Part shown: positions 11,509 to 25,117 of the stretch, one piece after another
Position numbering within the stretch: position 1 is the stretch's first letter
Layout of the letters: every line of letters begins with the position of its first letter
NCBI GenBank assembly: GCA_905250025.1
Contig: CAJNOJ010000031.1
Location: 496,001 to 560,000 of the forward strand
Direction of reading: 5' to 3'
Length of the DNA: 64,000 nucleotides
Source of the DNA: Adineta ricciae
Lineage: Eukaryota > Rotifera > Eurotatoria > Adinetida > Adinetidae
Notes under the pieces: model-generated
Seen by the model: the letters and a program-made list of their open reading frames with translations, nothing else
Told to the model about the DNA's origin: nothing
The model's database searches: none
Position numbers and translations under genes: made by a program

Positions 11509-13294
11509 ATGGCTCTACGCGTACCAAAAGCTCCCGGTTTTGCTTCCATGATGAAGGAAGGTTCAAAATATATGCACGGTAAGTTGCCTGTCTAATTGTC
11601 AACTTAACCAACTCGAATATTTGCATTCCTAGGTCTCGATGAAGCTGTCTACCGTAACATTGGCGCTTGCAAAGAATTAAGTGAGACAACAACATCAAGT
11701 TTTGGTCCCAATGGTTTAAATAAAATGGTTATTAATCATATTGAAAAACTCTTTGTTACCAACGATGCCGCGTCGATTCTTCGCGAAATTGATGTTGTTC
11801 ATCCGGCAGCAAAAATCTTAATGCTAGCCAGTGACATGCAAGAAAAAGAGATTGGTGATGGTACAAACTATGTCATATTGTTTGGTGCGAAATTACTTGA
11901 AAATGCTGAAAGTCTCCTTCGAATGGGCTTATCACCAAGTGAAATCATCGATGGATACAATTTAGCTTTAAAAAAAACTTCAGAATTGCTACCAACATTC
12001 GAAATCAAAATGAATTTAACAAAAGAAAATTTACGTGATAATCAAGCCATTGTTTCTAAAGTTCTTCAAACAGCTATTGGAAGCAAATTATTTGGCTACC
12101 ATGAATTTTTAGGTGATTTAGTAACAAAAGCATGTCTAACAGTAACTGGAAGTGATGCTTCAAGTTCATTTAATGTCGATAATGTTCGTATTTGTAAAAT
12201 CTTGGGTGGTGGTTTACTTCAATCAACAGTGGTTCCGGGCATGGTGTTAAAACGTGAAATCGAATCGGAAATAACGAAAACCAATCAAGCACGCATTGCT
12301 GTTTTCAGTTGCCCGATTGATATTCAAGTAACTGAAACCAAAGGAACAGTTCTCTTGAAATCGGCTGATGAATTATTGGCATTCTCAAAAGATGAAGAAG
12401 CAAGCATCGAAAGTCAAATTAAATCATTGGCTGACGCTGGTATCAATGTGATTGTTAGTGGCGGTAAAGTCGGTGAAATGGCCCTTCATTTCTTGAATAA
12501 GTATAAAATCATGGCTGTCCGTTTATTATCGAAATTTGATTTACGTCGTGTCGCGAAAACCATTGACGCTGTTGTTTTACCCAAACTTCGCACACCTACA
12601 CATGACGAAATGGGAGCTTGTGATTCGATCTATATTGATGAAATCGGTGAAACACAAGTCGTCATCTTCAAACATGCCAAGTCACACATTTCGACATTGG
12701 TTCTTCGTGGCTCAACTGATCAAGTAAGACAGAAATACGATATCTTTGGCGTCACGCATAAGATAATCTTTAATGTAGATTCTCGACGATTGTGAACGTG
12801 CTATCGATGATGCCGTTAACAACTTCAAAGCATTGACACGCGATCCAATGTTATTACCAGGTGGTGGTGCAACTGAAATCGAACTAGCTTCGAAGCTTTC
12901 TGAATACGCTCGTACATGTCCTGGTATTGAGCAGTATGCTATTCAACGTTATGCTGAAACATTCGAATTCATCCCGAAGATTCTTGCTGAAAATTCTGGT
13001 GTTAAAAGCACAGAAATCTTAGCTAAACTTTACGTCGGTCATCGTGATAATCCAAACTTGGGCTTTGTCATCGGACCGACACAATCGGATGCAACACAAC
13101 CAAATGACGTTACATATGATACAGCTGATGTGAAATTACATGAATTATACGATTTGTTCATAACGAAGAAATGGGCAATTTTATTTGCAACTAAAGCTGC
13201 TTGTACAGTTTTAAGTGTTGATGAAATTATTTGTGCTAAGCCAGCTGGTGGACCAAAACCAAAAGAAAACAAGGGATGGGACAATGATGATTAG
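11509..13294 (+). CDS. CCT8: T-complex protein 1 subunit theta (CCT8)
   Basis: Theta subunit of the cytosolic TRiC/CCT chaperonin, which folds actin, tubulin and WD proteins. Exons 11509-11578, 11633-12723 and 12779-13294 (introns 54 and 55 nt) give 558 residues, against about 548 in vertebrates. The start MALRVPKAPGFASMMKEGSK matches the family. Group II chaperonin signatures are present: GPNGLNKMVIN, the ATP-binding GDGTNYVILFGAKLL, and VVPGMVL. Near the end, DPMLLPGGGATEIELASKL is the ATPase Gly-rich motif. The tail (GGPKPKENKGWDNDD) is acidic as usual. AATAAA at 13546-13551 is a plausible poly(A) signal. No anomaly seen. Confidence 0.98.
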
Positions 13295-13699
13295 ATGATG
13301 ATGAACAAAAACCTAAAGAACAAATGTGTGTGCGTGTGCGTGTGTGCATATGATGCCCTTCAACTTGATGAATGACATTGTTATCGTTATTGTTGTGTTT
13401 TTAACGTTATTACATTTCTCTTTCTCGTTTTCTTCTTTTCTATTAATCTTTTGCACTGTTCTAGGACATCATGTCATATCATCGATCATCTTGTTTTCTT
13501 TTTGGTTTGTTCTAGAGAATACTCTTTTAAAAAAAACATCGTCGAAATAAAAAAAAAGAATCCTTTCATTTTATAAACGAGAAATCCATCGGTAAGCTCA
13601 TCCAATATTGTTACGAGAGTTGTGACAGATGAAGAAAAGATTCTATTTCGTTGTCAAGTGAAAAATTTCATTTGTTTTGTTTGATTAGAAAGACATACC

Positions 13700-15207
13700 A
13701 TGTCAACAACTGAAAAAAGTGGTGAAGAGATCGTTACATACAGCGAACTACTCGAACAAATCGATGATGAAGAAGCGGAATTAGATCGAGAACGAGCACT
13801 GTATGGAAATTGCGATACGGATACATGTACATACTCTCAAGTAAATCAGATTGAATTCAAATGAAAAGAAATTCATTTTATGAACAGGGATATGTGAAAC
13901 GGCAAGCCTTATTTGTTTGTATAACATGTTATAAAAATGGAAATGAACAGTTCGCTGGTATTTGTGCAGCATGTGCGTATCATTGCCATCAAAATCATGA
14001 AGTTAATGAATTGTACACACGAAGGTAAGATGAAGTTTTTCTCGAAATAAAACTTCACTGTTTTGTATACAGATTCTTTCGTTGTGACTGTGGAAATTCG
14101 AAGTTTCCGAACCAACCATGTAAAATTTGTCCTGTAAGCTCAATGTTTTCCCTTCTTATCTCTCCATCGCGTTCTATCCTCTCTGTATTAGAACAAAGAT
14201 CCGGAAAATACTGCCAATAAATACGATGACAATTTCCGTGGTTTGTATTGCACATGTAAACGTCCGTATCCAGACAAGGAATCACCGGTAAATGATCCTA
14301 TCAGTCTTGACGAAAAAGGAAAAATGAAGCTTTTGTGTTTATAGACCGATGAAGATACCATGCTTCAATGTATGATTTGCGAAGATTGGTTTCATAGTCA
14401 AGTAAATGAATGTTTCATACTGATGTTTATGTTCACTTTCAATATCTTCTCAAGCATTTGGGCGTTCCATTGCCAATGGAAGAAAATGAAAGTGATCAAA
14501 TGGATATGATCTGTCAAACATGTGTAAATAAACATCCGTTTTTAAGTCACTATGATGGTAAGGATAGTAAAGGATAGCTATTGTCATTTTCTCTGCGTAA
14601 TCATTTAGAATCTCGTGCAGTCACTTCGCCTCCGGTGGAAAATAATGCTGGTACCCATTCTCTTTTTCAGAATAACAAAAATTTATTTGTTTGCTGTAGT
14701 TGCTAGTAGTACTCCATTGTGCCTACTCAGTTCCAACAGTGGCAACGTAAACAGTAACGAACTTCATACAATTTTCTTGCGTGATGGTTGGCGAAAACGG
14801 TTATGTCGCTGTGATCAATGTTGTGTAAGTCAGGCCGCTCTAAAACTAATCTATAGAACTAGTTTCTTTCGTAGAAATTATATGATGATGTTAATTTAAC
14901 AGTTGTATTTAATGACGATGATGCTGTACAAGAATATGAGAAACAAGCATTGGCAAAGAGTGAAAATCTCGATGGCGACAAGCTACTGGCCGATTCATTG
15001 AAAGGACTTGATCATGTAAAAAAACTAGAAGTACTCCAAGGTATTAACGATTTCAAGAAGTCACTAGGCGACTTTCTTCGAGGAAAAGCCAATGGCGATG
15101 GAGTATTAACCGCTGGTGATGTCACAACCTTCTTTGCCGGCTTGCAAGAAAAACGCAAAGAACAACAACGAACGACATTTATGCCACCAGATAGTTGTAA
15201 ATTTTAA
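13700..15207 (+). CDS. UBR7: UBR7-type UBR-box/PHD protein, putative E3 ubiquitin ligase
   Basis: Nine exons (13700-13840, 13888-14024, 14073-14133, 14192-14287, 14345-14401, 14455-14557, 14609-14650, 14700-14824, 14875-15207) join to 364 residues. The UBR box reads CTYSQGYVKRQALF, CITC, CAACAYHCHQNHE, RRFFRCDCGNSKFPNQPCK. The PHD finger follows: GLYCTCKRPYP, MLQCMICEDWFHSQHLG, CQTC. The C-terminal UBR7 region has RDGWRKRLCRCDQCC and a helical end (LQGINDFKKSLGDFLRG, then DVTTFFAGLQEKRK). This domain order is diagnostic of UBR7, reported as a histone H2B ubiquitin ligase and H3/H4 chaperone partner. The protein is shorter than human UBR7 (425) because the linker is short. An acceptor-like gattag lies 11 nt before the ATG. 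Confidence 0.96.
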
Positions 15208-15848
15208 TTAATCGATGTCTTTTTCTTTCTTGTTGCTATGACTTTGTCAAATAACAATTCTACAATCTTGACTGATGGAAATGTTTCATTTCGAATGGAA
15301 GAAACCGCAAATCGAAAACTTAGTCTAGTTGAGAATAAGTTTCATGTTTATGATATATAGTTAGACAGGCAACAAAAATAGATAGAAGACCAAATGATAA
15401 AGTAGAGAACCGTGACAAAAACATACTATTTGAGAGAGAAAAGAAAAAAGCTGTATGTTCTTCTCTGTCTCAGAAGTTTGCTGTTGTTGGTTTGAACACA
15501 TAGTGTACAAATAAAGATAAGAGGATGTTTGATGCAATACAATAGACGAATGTTCGTCGAAAAGAAGAAAAAAGAAAAGAAAAATGGCAACAAAGTTCAT
15601 ATCAACAGAACATCAAAGCTTTTGAGAGCTGACCAAAAAAAAGAAAGAAAGAGCATTATGGAATAGAAGAAAGGAAACAAAACCATCTGACGTTATACAG
15701 AAATTCTATGTGTATGTTTGTCTTTTCATCTCAAGTTCATTGGAACTTGTTGGAGCAAGCATTCTCGTGGAGAATAATCAACTAAAATCCATGTGTTGAT
15801 CATTAGTCACCGTTTCTAAAAATATCTCGAAAATATGCTTTCGAAAAA
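15208..15848. other. Convergent intergenic stretch
   Basis: Between the convergent 3' ends of UBR7 and the zinc-finger gene. Low-complexity A/G-rich runs near 15560 and 15640. No gene seen. Confidence 0.6.
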
Positions 15849-18800
15849 TCATGTCGATATGTAATTACTTCCTAATGCAAGAATTTCTTTGGCCATATCT
15901 GAACCGATTAGCAGGCTATTATCAAATTGGCTACTGTTCTCTGAATGAGTATTCTAAAACAGAAAGAAAGATTGAGGTATGATGAAAAATAAAAAGATTA
16001 CTTTTATATGGTTGAGTACTATTGATGAAGTACTCGAAGAATATGTTTGACAGTATGGACAATGATATCGACGATTTTTACCAAGAGTTTCTTTCTGTAT
16101 CATTGACATTGCTAGCAGAAACAAAAATCACAAAATTTTGTTGAATTAAACGACGAAAACTTACATAGATGTTTCAGATTTTTTGTATCAGTATGCAAAG
16201 ACAACAGCCGACTTGTTCTCGAGTGCAATAGATTATGTTGGTGCTAGGAACGAATCCATCGTCTTCTCGAACGAACATAAAGAAACACTTACTGTATATA
16301 ATAAAGAATTCGATGCAAATGTGCAATGAGAACATTTGTATAAATTGGAAGGATTCGGTGCATGACAGGATTGATGATGATCATGTTCTAGTACAGATGT
16401 CGATATATGTGGACATGTCGAACAATAGAATATCGAGGATTTTTTCGTTTGATGCTTATCTAATTGATTTGCAATAAATGATCGACGTAGATTGATTTGT
16501 TTTATTGAAAAATCGGCATTCGTATTTGTCTAAATCGAATACATATGATCTAATTGGCATTGAACTTTACGTTTCAATACCTGACAAGACTTCGTTGTCG
16601 TCGACACATTTTCCATGGGATGCTGTCGAGCAATATGTACACTGATTAAACTTCGCTGTTGATGATTGTATCCACAGAATGAGCAGTAGTGAAATTTCGT
16701 TTGTTTCTTATCGCGCATTTGATGTAAATGAATATGTTTCCGTACGTAGTTTTTGTATATTGTTCGATATGAACATTTCGTGCAATGATAAAGTGAGATA
16801 AGAAACTTGCCGTTTGCTTTACGCTGATTAGACTGGAAAAGAAAGTAATGTGTTAAAACTGAATTTGGAAAAATGATGCAAAATTACCTTTTGGAATTGT
16901 GCACAAATATGTTTGTCTAATTCAATTAGTTTATATGAACGAAAAGCGCATTCCATGCAAGTAAACATTCGTTTGGATTTCATGGACAATGATAATGTTT
17001 TCATATTGATAGATGTATGTGCAATCGTCTGTTTACGGATCGTTGGACTAATACGTGTAATTTTGACATCATTATCTGGTCGAAGGCGATCATAAATTAT
17101 CTGTTCGTAACCTTGTTTATCTTTGATTTTGTCCCAAATTGATCGTTGTAAATCCTTCCATTCCATATGACGAAAATCTGTGAAACGTCCTAAGACTTTC
17201 TTCGAAACAACGAAACCAAATGTTCGTTCGTATTCCGCATAAGTACTTTCCGCTTCTTCTGGTGTCATTTCATAGTATCCATCTTGCGTTGGTTCAATCT
17301 TATGTCGTGCACGAATATGTCGTAAGGAATCTGTACGCCAATTCGTTCGATAAAAGCAATATGGACAACGATATGGTTTAAAACCACTTGACGAACGATT
17401 TAAACTTTTCGATAAATCACCTGATTTATTCAAACTGGAACGATCGTCATCGAAAACAATGATTGATTCGTCGGCGTGATCAGTAATAAGCGATGAACTA
17501 TTGTCGGACTTATGCGGCTCGATCATAAATAAAGCCGCTGCTTCGTCTTCTGTTATATCCACTGTGCGGCCATCAGCTATGTTTAATTTTAAATCACCAT
17601 TCTGACTTCCTTCATCATCACTAGCATTATCTAATAATGTCTCATCGTCAAAACCGTTGCCTTGTTTCATCGGATATGGATTCTGATGACCGTGATGGCG
17701 AGCGTTGTGATTTGTCCGATGATGATGATGTTGCTGATTATTTACACTTGACATCGATGCTTGAATAAGCCCATCCAATTGTGGAACATATTCCAAATAT
17801 CGGAAATTTCGATTGAATTCTTTATTTCGACGTTTGACAGATTTCGGACTCATGGATAACCCCATCGCAGCTTCGTCTTCAGGTGTTTCATGCATTGTTT
17901 TGTGGTGACGTTTCACATCGTATCGCCATCGGTAACCACGGTAGCATAACGCACAGTAGAATAAACGGTTTGAATTAAAATTTGCGTGTGATGAAAAATT
18001 CGGATAAACAATTTGAGATGGATCAGGTAAGATGACGGTTCCATCCGATTGTATTAGACTTGAACGATTGTAGAGCGCTTGAGAGGCTTGTTTATCTTCA
18101 TGATAATCGCCGTTAAGTTTTTTAGTTGGTGGCTTTATCATGAATGTCGAATAGAGTTGGTCGTCATTCTGATTCGTTAATTTCATTGCGTGACCATTGA
18201 TTGTTTGAGGTTTATTTAGCAATGGTTTGGAAAATGATCTATTCGGATGATTGGTAACGATGTGTTGTTCGAGGAATTTCGGATGGCTTGAACGAAATTG
18301 ACAAAAGTTACATTGAAAACGACGTTTGGAATCGGGTGGTGCGCTCAGCTTCGAATCCATACCACGTTCCTTCATATATGCATTGATGGTTTGTTCAGCC
18401 TCTTCATGAGACAATTGTAAAACTTCGAAACTCATGTTTGGATGACGCTTTTTTGCATGACACTATCGTGAGAAGAGATAAGTTTTTCTCTGTGATATTC
18501 AATTGAATGTACATACTTGGATATACCAGCGAAGATTTGCCCTCCATCCGCAGATTGAACACATAAATGGTTTGATATTGATATGTGTTGCTACATGAAG
18601 TTTCAATTTAGTCAATGTCGGTGCTGAATGTTCACAATGTGGACAACGAAATTTCTTAAATTGTTTCGCAAATGAATAATTTAATTGATTGTTATTATTA
18701 TTTGTAATCGTCAGATCTGATTCTGGTGTATCGTTGATTTCTTGTTGATATTTCCAAAGTCTTTACAGAAAATAAATAACGAAAATTCAGATGATCAAGT

Positions 18801-20287
18801 GAATGGGAGACTTACGCATCTTCTTCATCATCATCAACATCATGTTCGATTAATAATTCCTCATCTTGACATTCCATGTCTTCACAATCATTTTCATCGG
18901 TTGTTTCATTTGAATCAATAACTTCTCCAAACGCTCCGACTGGATCAACTATGAGCGCTGAATATCCTTCATCATTGTCATTATCATCGTCATCGTCATC
19001 ATCATGCGTGCTGTTGTTGATCTCTTGATCGTCATTCGAATATTCTTGTTGCAAAATATGCGGTGGATGAGTGGGATGTACCAAACGTTGATGTTTACTG
19101 ATTTCTTGTGACCAATGGCTTGTAAACGAACAATATTTACATTGAAACATTGTTTTCAAATCAGGTGTAAGTGAATTTCGTTTCGTTGTTAAGTTGTTCA
19201 GTTGCTGTTGTGGAGGTAAGGATTTAACTTTGACACGAAATTTGTAATTTCCAGTAGCTGAGGGAGGTAATGGCGCGTCGGTGTCTAGTTTTTCAACGTA
19301 TTGCCCAGCTTGTGCATGACTAATTTCATGCTTTTTACGTATATGAGCTGTACAATCATGGAAGTTCTATGAGAAAACACGCAATTGTATTCGATTAGAC
19401 AGGCGATGTTCAGTAACGTACTTTGTATGTCAAACGACACATTCGGCATTGAAAGTTTTTCCGATATGCTTGTATTGAATGATTTGTTGGTGAATAAAAT
19501 GAATTATCTGTAGTTGGTGAAGAATTCATCAGTGGTGATGAGATAGGCGCGACTAGAAATATGGTTTTGTGAAAAAATATAAACTTTGTTGTATAGTTTA
19601 CTTTTAGTTGCTGTTGGTGAACCATTTTTCGGAGCAATGGGTCGCTGTTGACTGAGAATCGAGTGGAGGACATTGGAATTACGTTTAGCAGAAGGAATGC
19701 AGTTCGGCAGAAGCTTAGAATTCATGTTTATATTCGTATTTTCATCACTAACAAAAGATATGGACGAATCATCTGTATTTGTTGACAGAAATGGTGGATC
19801 ATTTCTATCTAATGTTGAAGTATGAGTCCAAAGCTCATTGGAGTCTATGCGGAAAGATAGTCAATTTTTAGAATGGAGAGTAACTTGATTAGTACCTGCT
19901 TCGATATTCAATGAATTACGTTGATTAAACAATGTTGATGAATCGCGTGACGCTTGAGAAATAATCTTGAAAAAAAGCGAAGGTGGTTGATAGACAAAAA
20001 TGAAGTGGTGAAGTCTTACCTGATGACTAAAAGCTGGCTTACGTCTTGAACGTTTTTCTGGTTGTGTTACTGACGAAATATTTTTTGGTGGCGCCTCGCT
20101 TTTTGTCGCTGTTTCTACAGAAAGCAAATATGTCTAGTCATGGATATGAAAAATATTAAATAAACAAACCTTCACTGTGCGTGTCATTCAAATGGCTCAT
20201 CAATTCTGGTAAACTTCTAGCGTTCCAATTGCATTCGGGACAAATGAATGCTGTACCGTCCGCGTCGACGGTGGTATCCATCATCAT
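15849..20287 (-). CDS. Large multi-C2H2 zinc-finger protein (about 14 fingers)
   Basis: Multi-exon model from ATG at 20287 to TGA at 15849-15851. An in-frame TAG at 16530-16532 is bypassed by a GT-AG intron after the codons for KSCQ. Later exons then add three clean fingers (CSTCPHISTSVLEHDHH, CSHCTFASNSLLYTHQH, CPYCQTYSSSTSSIVLNH). About 14 fingers are visible, starting FICPECNWNARSLPELMSHL, including FQCKYCSFTSHWSQEISKHQ, FRCPHCEHSAPTLTKLKLHV and YRCPYCFYRTNWRTDSLRHI. The ninth (CMECAFRSYKLIELDKHIC) lacks a clear second His. An Asp-rich acidic block (near 18990) and long disordered linkers separate them. Several linkers carry a recurring EEAE motif. Probable sequence-specific nuclear regulator; I do not recognise an orthologue. 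The ATG follows a ttcag acceptor by only 4 nt. Confidence 0.85.
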
Positions 20288-22981
20288 CTTGCTGAAAGTA
20301 AAGATTTATCTATCTAATCTGAAATATACGAACTACAATCTATCGGAGTGACAAGAGCGAAACGGAGTTGACCGTCGACGCGGTTGCCTTCGTTCTCTGC
20401 CTGTCTCTCTCTCTCTCTTCCGATACGATCACTATGCTTATGTACGTGTATATGTATGCATGCATGCCGCGTGTTTGCTTCTGCTGTCTGCCTTGTCGAA
20501 GAAGGAGAGAAAAGAAGAATAGACGCATGTGCGTATATGTGCGTCGAGCTGGCGCAGGCAGACTAAACGACAAGGCGAATGCAGTAGCAGAAGAATCTAT
20601 ATAGTTCGAATCGCCCTTCTCTATTTTATTCTAGAGAATAAAAGGCAAAGGCATAAAAGCATATATTTTAAATCAACACAAGTAGTTAATTCTCTTACAA
20701 TATAAATACACATGCGCCTCTGTGCAGTTCTTGTTTCAAAGATAGCTTTTTCAATGGTAAATTACCTACTCTATTTGTATGTCTGCTCATATAATTCTGT
20801 GTGTGTGTGTGTATATATATATATGCTTGCTTTTTCGACATTTCAAACAAATAACAGAACACATACCTTCTTAGTTCCCTCTGCCGGTTTTCTTTTTTCT
20901 TCATTCTACGTAACACCAAACAGCACGTTTGGAGTATCTACCAAGGTTAGCTTGCAGTACGTTTTTTTGTGCCCGACAACCATCGCAGGCTTGCTTTGAT
21001 GGAAAGCAAAGTCGTTGATTTCTTGTCTGTTCTTCTTTTCACAGTTGGGGAAGGATAGGCGCATGTGCACAAACAAGGACATTTACGGCAGTTAGCTGTA
21101 GACGCCGCCAGTGCGATTGTAAGCACAACGTCCGATTCTGCACAATGATGATGATAGTAATAACGGAGATAAGTTTCACGGCCAGCAATGATGTTACTCA
21201 TAGTAAAAAAAAGTGATTGACGAGACTATTATTGGACTTGGACAGTCATATGCAGTTACTACTATCTACCGGAAGCATACAAAGTACCGAGAGCGATGTA
21301 GATAAGACAATCGATTGGAGAGAATAAATACGAATGGTCATAATTCAAATGAAAAGAAATCAATTTTACAGAAATATCTAGTTTTGAGGAAAAAAGAAAA
21401 TCTCTCTTGTGACTTCGAAACATTTCTGCTCGTTCTACTAAATCAATCATATAGATGCATGCCTGGACATATACAAAAAGCGGCTAGTGACAACAAGAAG
21501 AACATAACCAACAAACAAAAGCGATTACTACTTTGTAGAGTGTCACCTTCTCTATTTTGACCGTTCTCTTTCTTTTCTCCCTCATTTTATTTCGATTTCT
21601 ACTCCCTTGTTATCGTATGTAGCATGTTGCTAAGTGCTAAATTAAGCAAAAAAAGCTTTTTCTTCTGCTAGAAATTTGCTGAAATCGTTTTTGATATTTG
21701 ATCTTTGCTTTTCGCAAATTTCATCTCCTGACTTTAGCTTTCTAAATTAATAACAAAAAAAAATAACTCACTCGAATTAAATCCTATGTATAAGAATCAA
21801 TTAATATTCTATAATACACTGACTCGTCATGTAATAACTAATATTACAAAAAAATATCTTCATTCATAGAAAATTACACGCAGAATATTTCACTGCCGCT
21901 CCTACAGTTGCCTATTAAATGTATTCTCTTTCTCTTTTCTATTTATTTCGTACGTTCGACATGCTTACAGATTGCTACTAATATTGCTACTGTTACTCCT
22001 TCTCTCATACTGGGATGCATACCGTCAAGCAAAAGAACACGTCGAGTTTGTTCGAAAGACTAAACAGCAACTGCAGATGTTTCGTCCATTCGTCGCACTA
22101 CATTTATTCATATATATATGGACGGACGAACGAACGAATGAATATGATGAATAAAAGAAAAAAAAAGAGTATGCGAAACGAAAGTATAGATGAATAACTA
22201 GTAGTACCATCCTGTTTAATGCTTCCCAAATTCAATGGTCAGTAGGCTGGCTATGAATGCATATGGGGCATCAGCTTTTCTCTCTTTTGTCTATCCGTGT
22301 TCTCGAGTCAGGTAAATGTGCGAACGCATGTGCGTAGGAATATAAAAATGACTCGATGTGTACATGAAAGAGTATATGCTGTATGATGTGAATGAGAAGA
22401 ACAGATGAATGTAGCATTGGTCGACTGTCGATTGGATGTGAAACATTGGGAGAAACAACAGAAGGCAGCTGCAACAGCATGTATATCGGCATTTACCTTG
22501 ACAATGCTGTGATCAGGCAAAACTGATGTGCGAGATGCAATGCAAGTATTAAACGTAAAGTGTCACTTGATTTGATATGAAAACAATTATAACGCTATAA
22601 AAAGAAAAGCCTGGCAAATCGTGGTTTGATTTACTATAAGCATCTATTTTAGTATAACATACAAATCTAGAGTGTTGATTAGAAGAAGAAAAAGGCTTAA
22701 TAAGAATATATTTGTTCTAGCGAAAAGTGAAAATCAGTTGTGTCAACTGGTCATTTCTCATTGAGATTATATTTGTTTTCTCGGATGATTAGCTAGATGA
22801 ACTGGACACGGTGATCACTACTCAAAATTTCGTTCAGACCAATTGAGAATATCGATGCATCATTAGGATTAATGTTACAGAGTAGGTGAGATCATATTCA
22901 GATGTTAGTTTGATGAATGTGTTAATCAATTCGGAAAGTTTATCTGCATTGACATGTTAAACACAAAACAAACAAGAAAAT
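20288..22981. other. 2.7-kb non-coding region upstream of the zinc-finger gene
   Basis: Presumably 5' regulatory and UTR sequence of the zinc-finger gene plus the 3' flank of PRMT7. Contains a (GT)n(AT)n tract at about 20801-20825 and CT-rich runs near 20405. ORFs here run in overlapping frames on both strands and have low-complexity composition; none looks real. Confidence 0.55.
20801..20825. repeat. (GT)n(AT)n dinucleotide microsatellite
   Basis: Alternating gt then at units in a non-coding region. Length polymorphism is expected. Confidence 0.85.
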
Positions 22982-25117
22982 TTACGATAGAGTATCAAAA
23001 AGAAATTGCCCTTGATGGAAATCAAATCCAGCATTGATCGATAACTTCATTCCAGCTCGCATTTTCAATGGTTTCAGTAGAAGATGCACACCCTGTTTCG
23101 AATAAGTGGCCCAGGAATCATTCTCCGTTTCAATACCAGTTGTTAGCCAAAGATCTTCTTCTAGTTGATAATCAATCCAGAATGCGATACCATTGCAAAT
23201 ACCATCGGCAGTGATTGGAATGTCAAAGTGATTTTTTTCGAGTTTGTCTTGATAATTTTTTCGAAAATCGATTTCGATTAGATCGATTATCGGAGAGAGA
23301 GTTGGTTTCTTCGATGAGTATTCGAACAATGATTGAGGTTCAACTATTGCATCAACATTTAACGAAGCTTCAAGAATTTGCTCATCGAACGGTGACAAAT
23401 CCAGTTGACAGCATTGTTGTACCGGTGAACGAATCTTGTGTAAATGGTCGAATTCCAATGCAATGCAACGTATTCGAGCTTTTTGAGGAAATAATTTCAT
23501 ATTTAATGGTTGAGTTTGTTGGTGGAGAAGATAATAGAAATGAAGATTATCCCACGGTAAAATAGATTTCGTAAAGAATGGTTCGGAGAGAATCATATCA
23601 ATCTTTTCCAAATCAACATGATCTTTTTCGAAAGTTGGAATGAGTCGATAGCTTAATTGACTGGACGAGTTTTCAAGAATAGCTTTCAATGTTTGAACTA
23701 AATGAACATTAGATGATTCTAAAATAATCAATTCAATCTGTGGATACATTTCGAGAACGAGCAGTGGTAATAATAAACCATCGCCGATGTATAAACAACG
23801 GTGAATCGACGAATTTGAGAAGGATTTCTGTAAACCTTCGACATATTTCTGTCGACGTTGGTCGTTATTAAATCCGGACATAGCTGATCGACTAAGAAAT
23901 GCAGGTGTAAATGAACGAGGCGGAAATGGTGATGATCCCACATCGAAATACAAACTATATTCATCATGAAAACTATATAAATTTACCTAAAACAAAACAA
24001 TTACGCATAGAAAGTTGTTCAGTAATCACTTTACATGTTCATTTGCTTTGACTGCTTTTGGTTTTTGAGGATAATAGATTCCATGGATCCAATGTTCTCT
24101 CCACTGGATATGTTGAGCTTTGTCTTTGTCGTCATAGCACCAACTTGGTATTGTACCCAGCTGAATTTCACCATCTTCGTCCATGTCTAAATTCCACCAC
24201 ATTACAAATGCGTCAATTTGTCCGTCGGATTCACATTGGATGTTTTCGAGAATCTTTTCCTCAGTGAAATTGTTTCTATCATCGACGGATTTAAAATTAA
24301 AATGAAATACCGGTATAGGTTTCGATAATGGTCGAAGACGATCACGAATTTCATTGGCATTTAAATCAAAAATGGTATCGCCAGCCAGATGTCGACAATC
24401 CAAAGGGATTCGAATTCGTTTTTCGTCTTTCGAAAGATTCTTCAACGTATGAAATTCCTGAAGAAACGGCGATTCTACCAATTGAATATAAATTATCGCA
24501 CGCGATGGAACGATCCGAAGATTGTCATTATCGATCGTTAAATGTTTACACGCTTCGGAAAACGTCCGTAAAGCACCTTCACCGATTAATTCCGTATCGA
24601 AGACTTCCGCAACGATCATGTTGATTTGATCACCTTGTAAATCAGTTTCTAAATCGAGTTCAGTTGAACGCTTATCGATAACACGAATTCGGTCATGATA
24701 ACCATTCTTTTCGATACATTTTTTTGCAATTTTAGCCATGGGTTGAAAGACTTCAACTGCAGTAATACGTGATGAACATGTTGTTTTCATCAGTGCTCGT
24801 GCAGCCATCATCGAAAGCAGACCTGTACCCGTTCCAATATCGAGCACATGAATTCTATTCAATGTTTTGGAAAGTGTGTCAATTGTTTTAATAATGGCCT
24901 TCTCATATTGAACGTTTCGTTCATGATCATGCAGCATATCTGCGAACGCTGAACGAGCTAATTCTTGTTGATAATCAAACTGCTCATCATCAACAAAGAC
25001 CCATTCGTGATTTCCTGTAACGATATTTGTCCGAGAAGTGAATGTCGACATAGTTGACGTTTGTTTAGAAGAACGAAGAAGTTTTCTAGTAAAAAAAATA
25101 AGTCGTTTTAGAAACAT
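22982..25117 (-). CDS. PRMT7: Protein arginine N-methyltransferase 7
   Basis: Type III (monomethylating) arginine methyltransferase using S-adenosylmethionine, acting on histones and splicing factors. Exons 24035-25117 and 22982-23986 (48-nt intron) encode 695 residues, close to human PRMT7 (692). Both tandem methyltransferase modules are present. The first is catalytic: RTNIVTGNHEWVFVDDEQFD, SAM motif I HVLDIGTGTGLLSM, double-E-loop region EVFDTELIGEG, then MWWNLDMD. The second is degenerate: LYIGDGLLLPLLVLE, LSEPFFTKSILPWDNLHFYY. The family start aligns with the ATG at 25051; the upstream in-frame ATG at 25117 adds 22 basic residues (MFLKRLIFFTRKLLRSSKQT). PEX10 ends 146 nt upstream on the same strand. 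Confidence 0.97.

Noticed and set aside
20368..20604. Overlapping ORFs on both strands
   Set aside because: Arise from CT-rich and Cys/Arg-rich low-complexity sequence; no domain and no splice context.
20550..20625. tRNA-like A-box (tggcgcaggc) and B-box (gttcgaatc) pair
   Set aside because: D-stem and T-stem bases do not pair and no acceptor stem forms, so not a tRNA.
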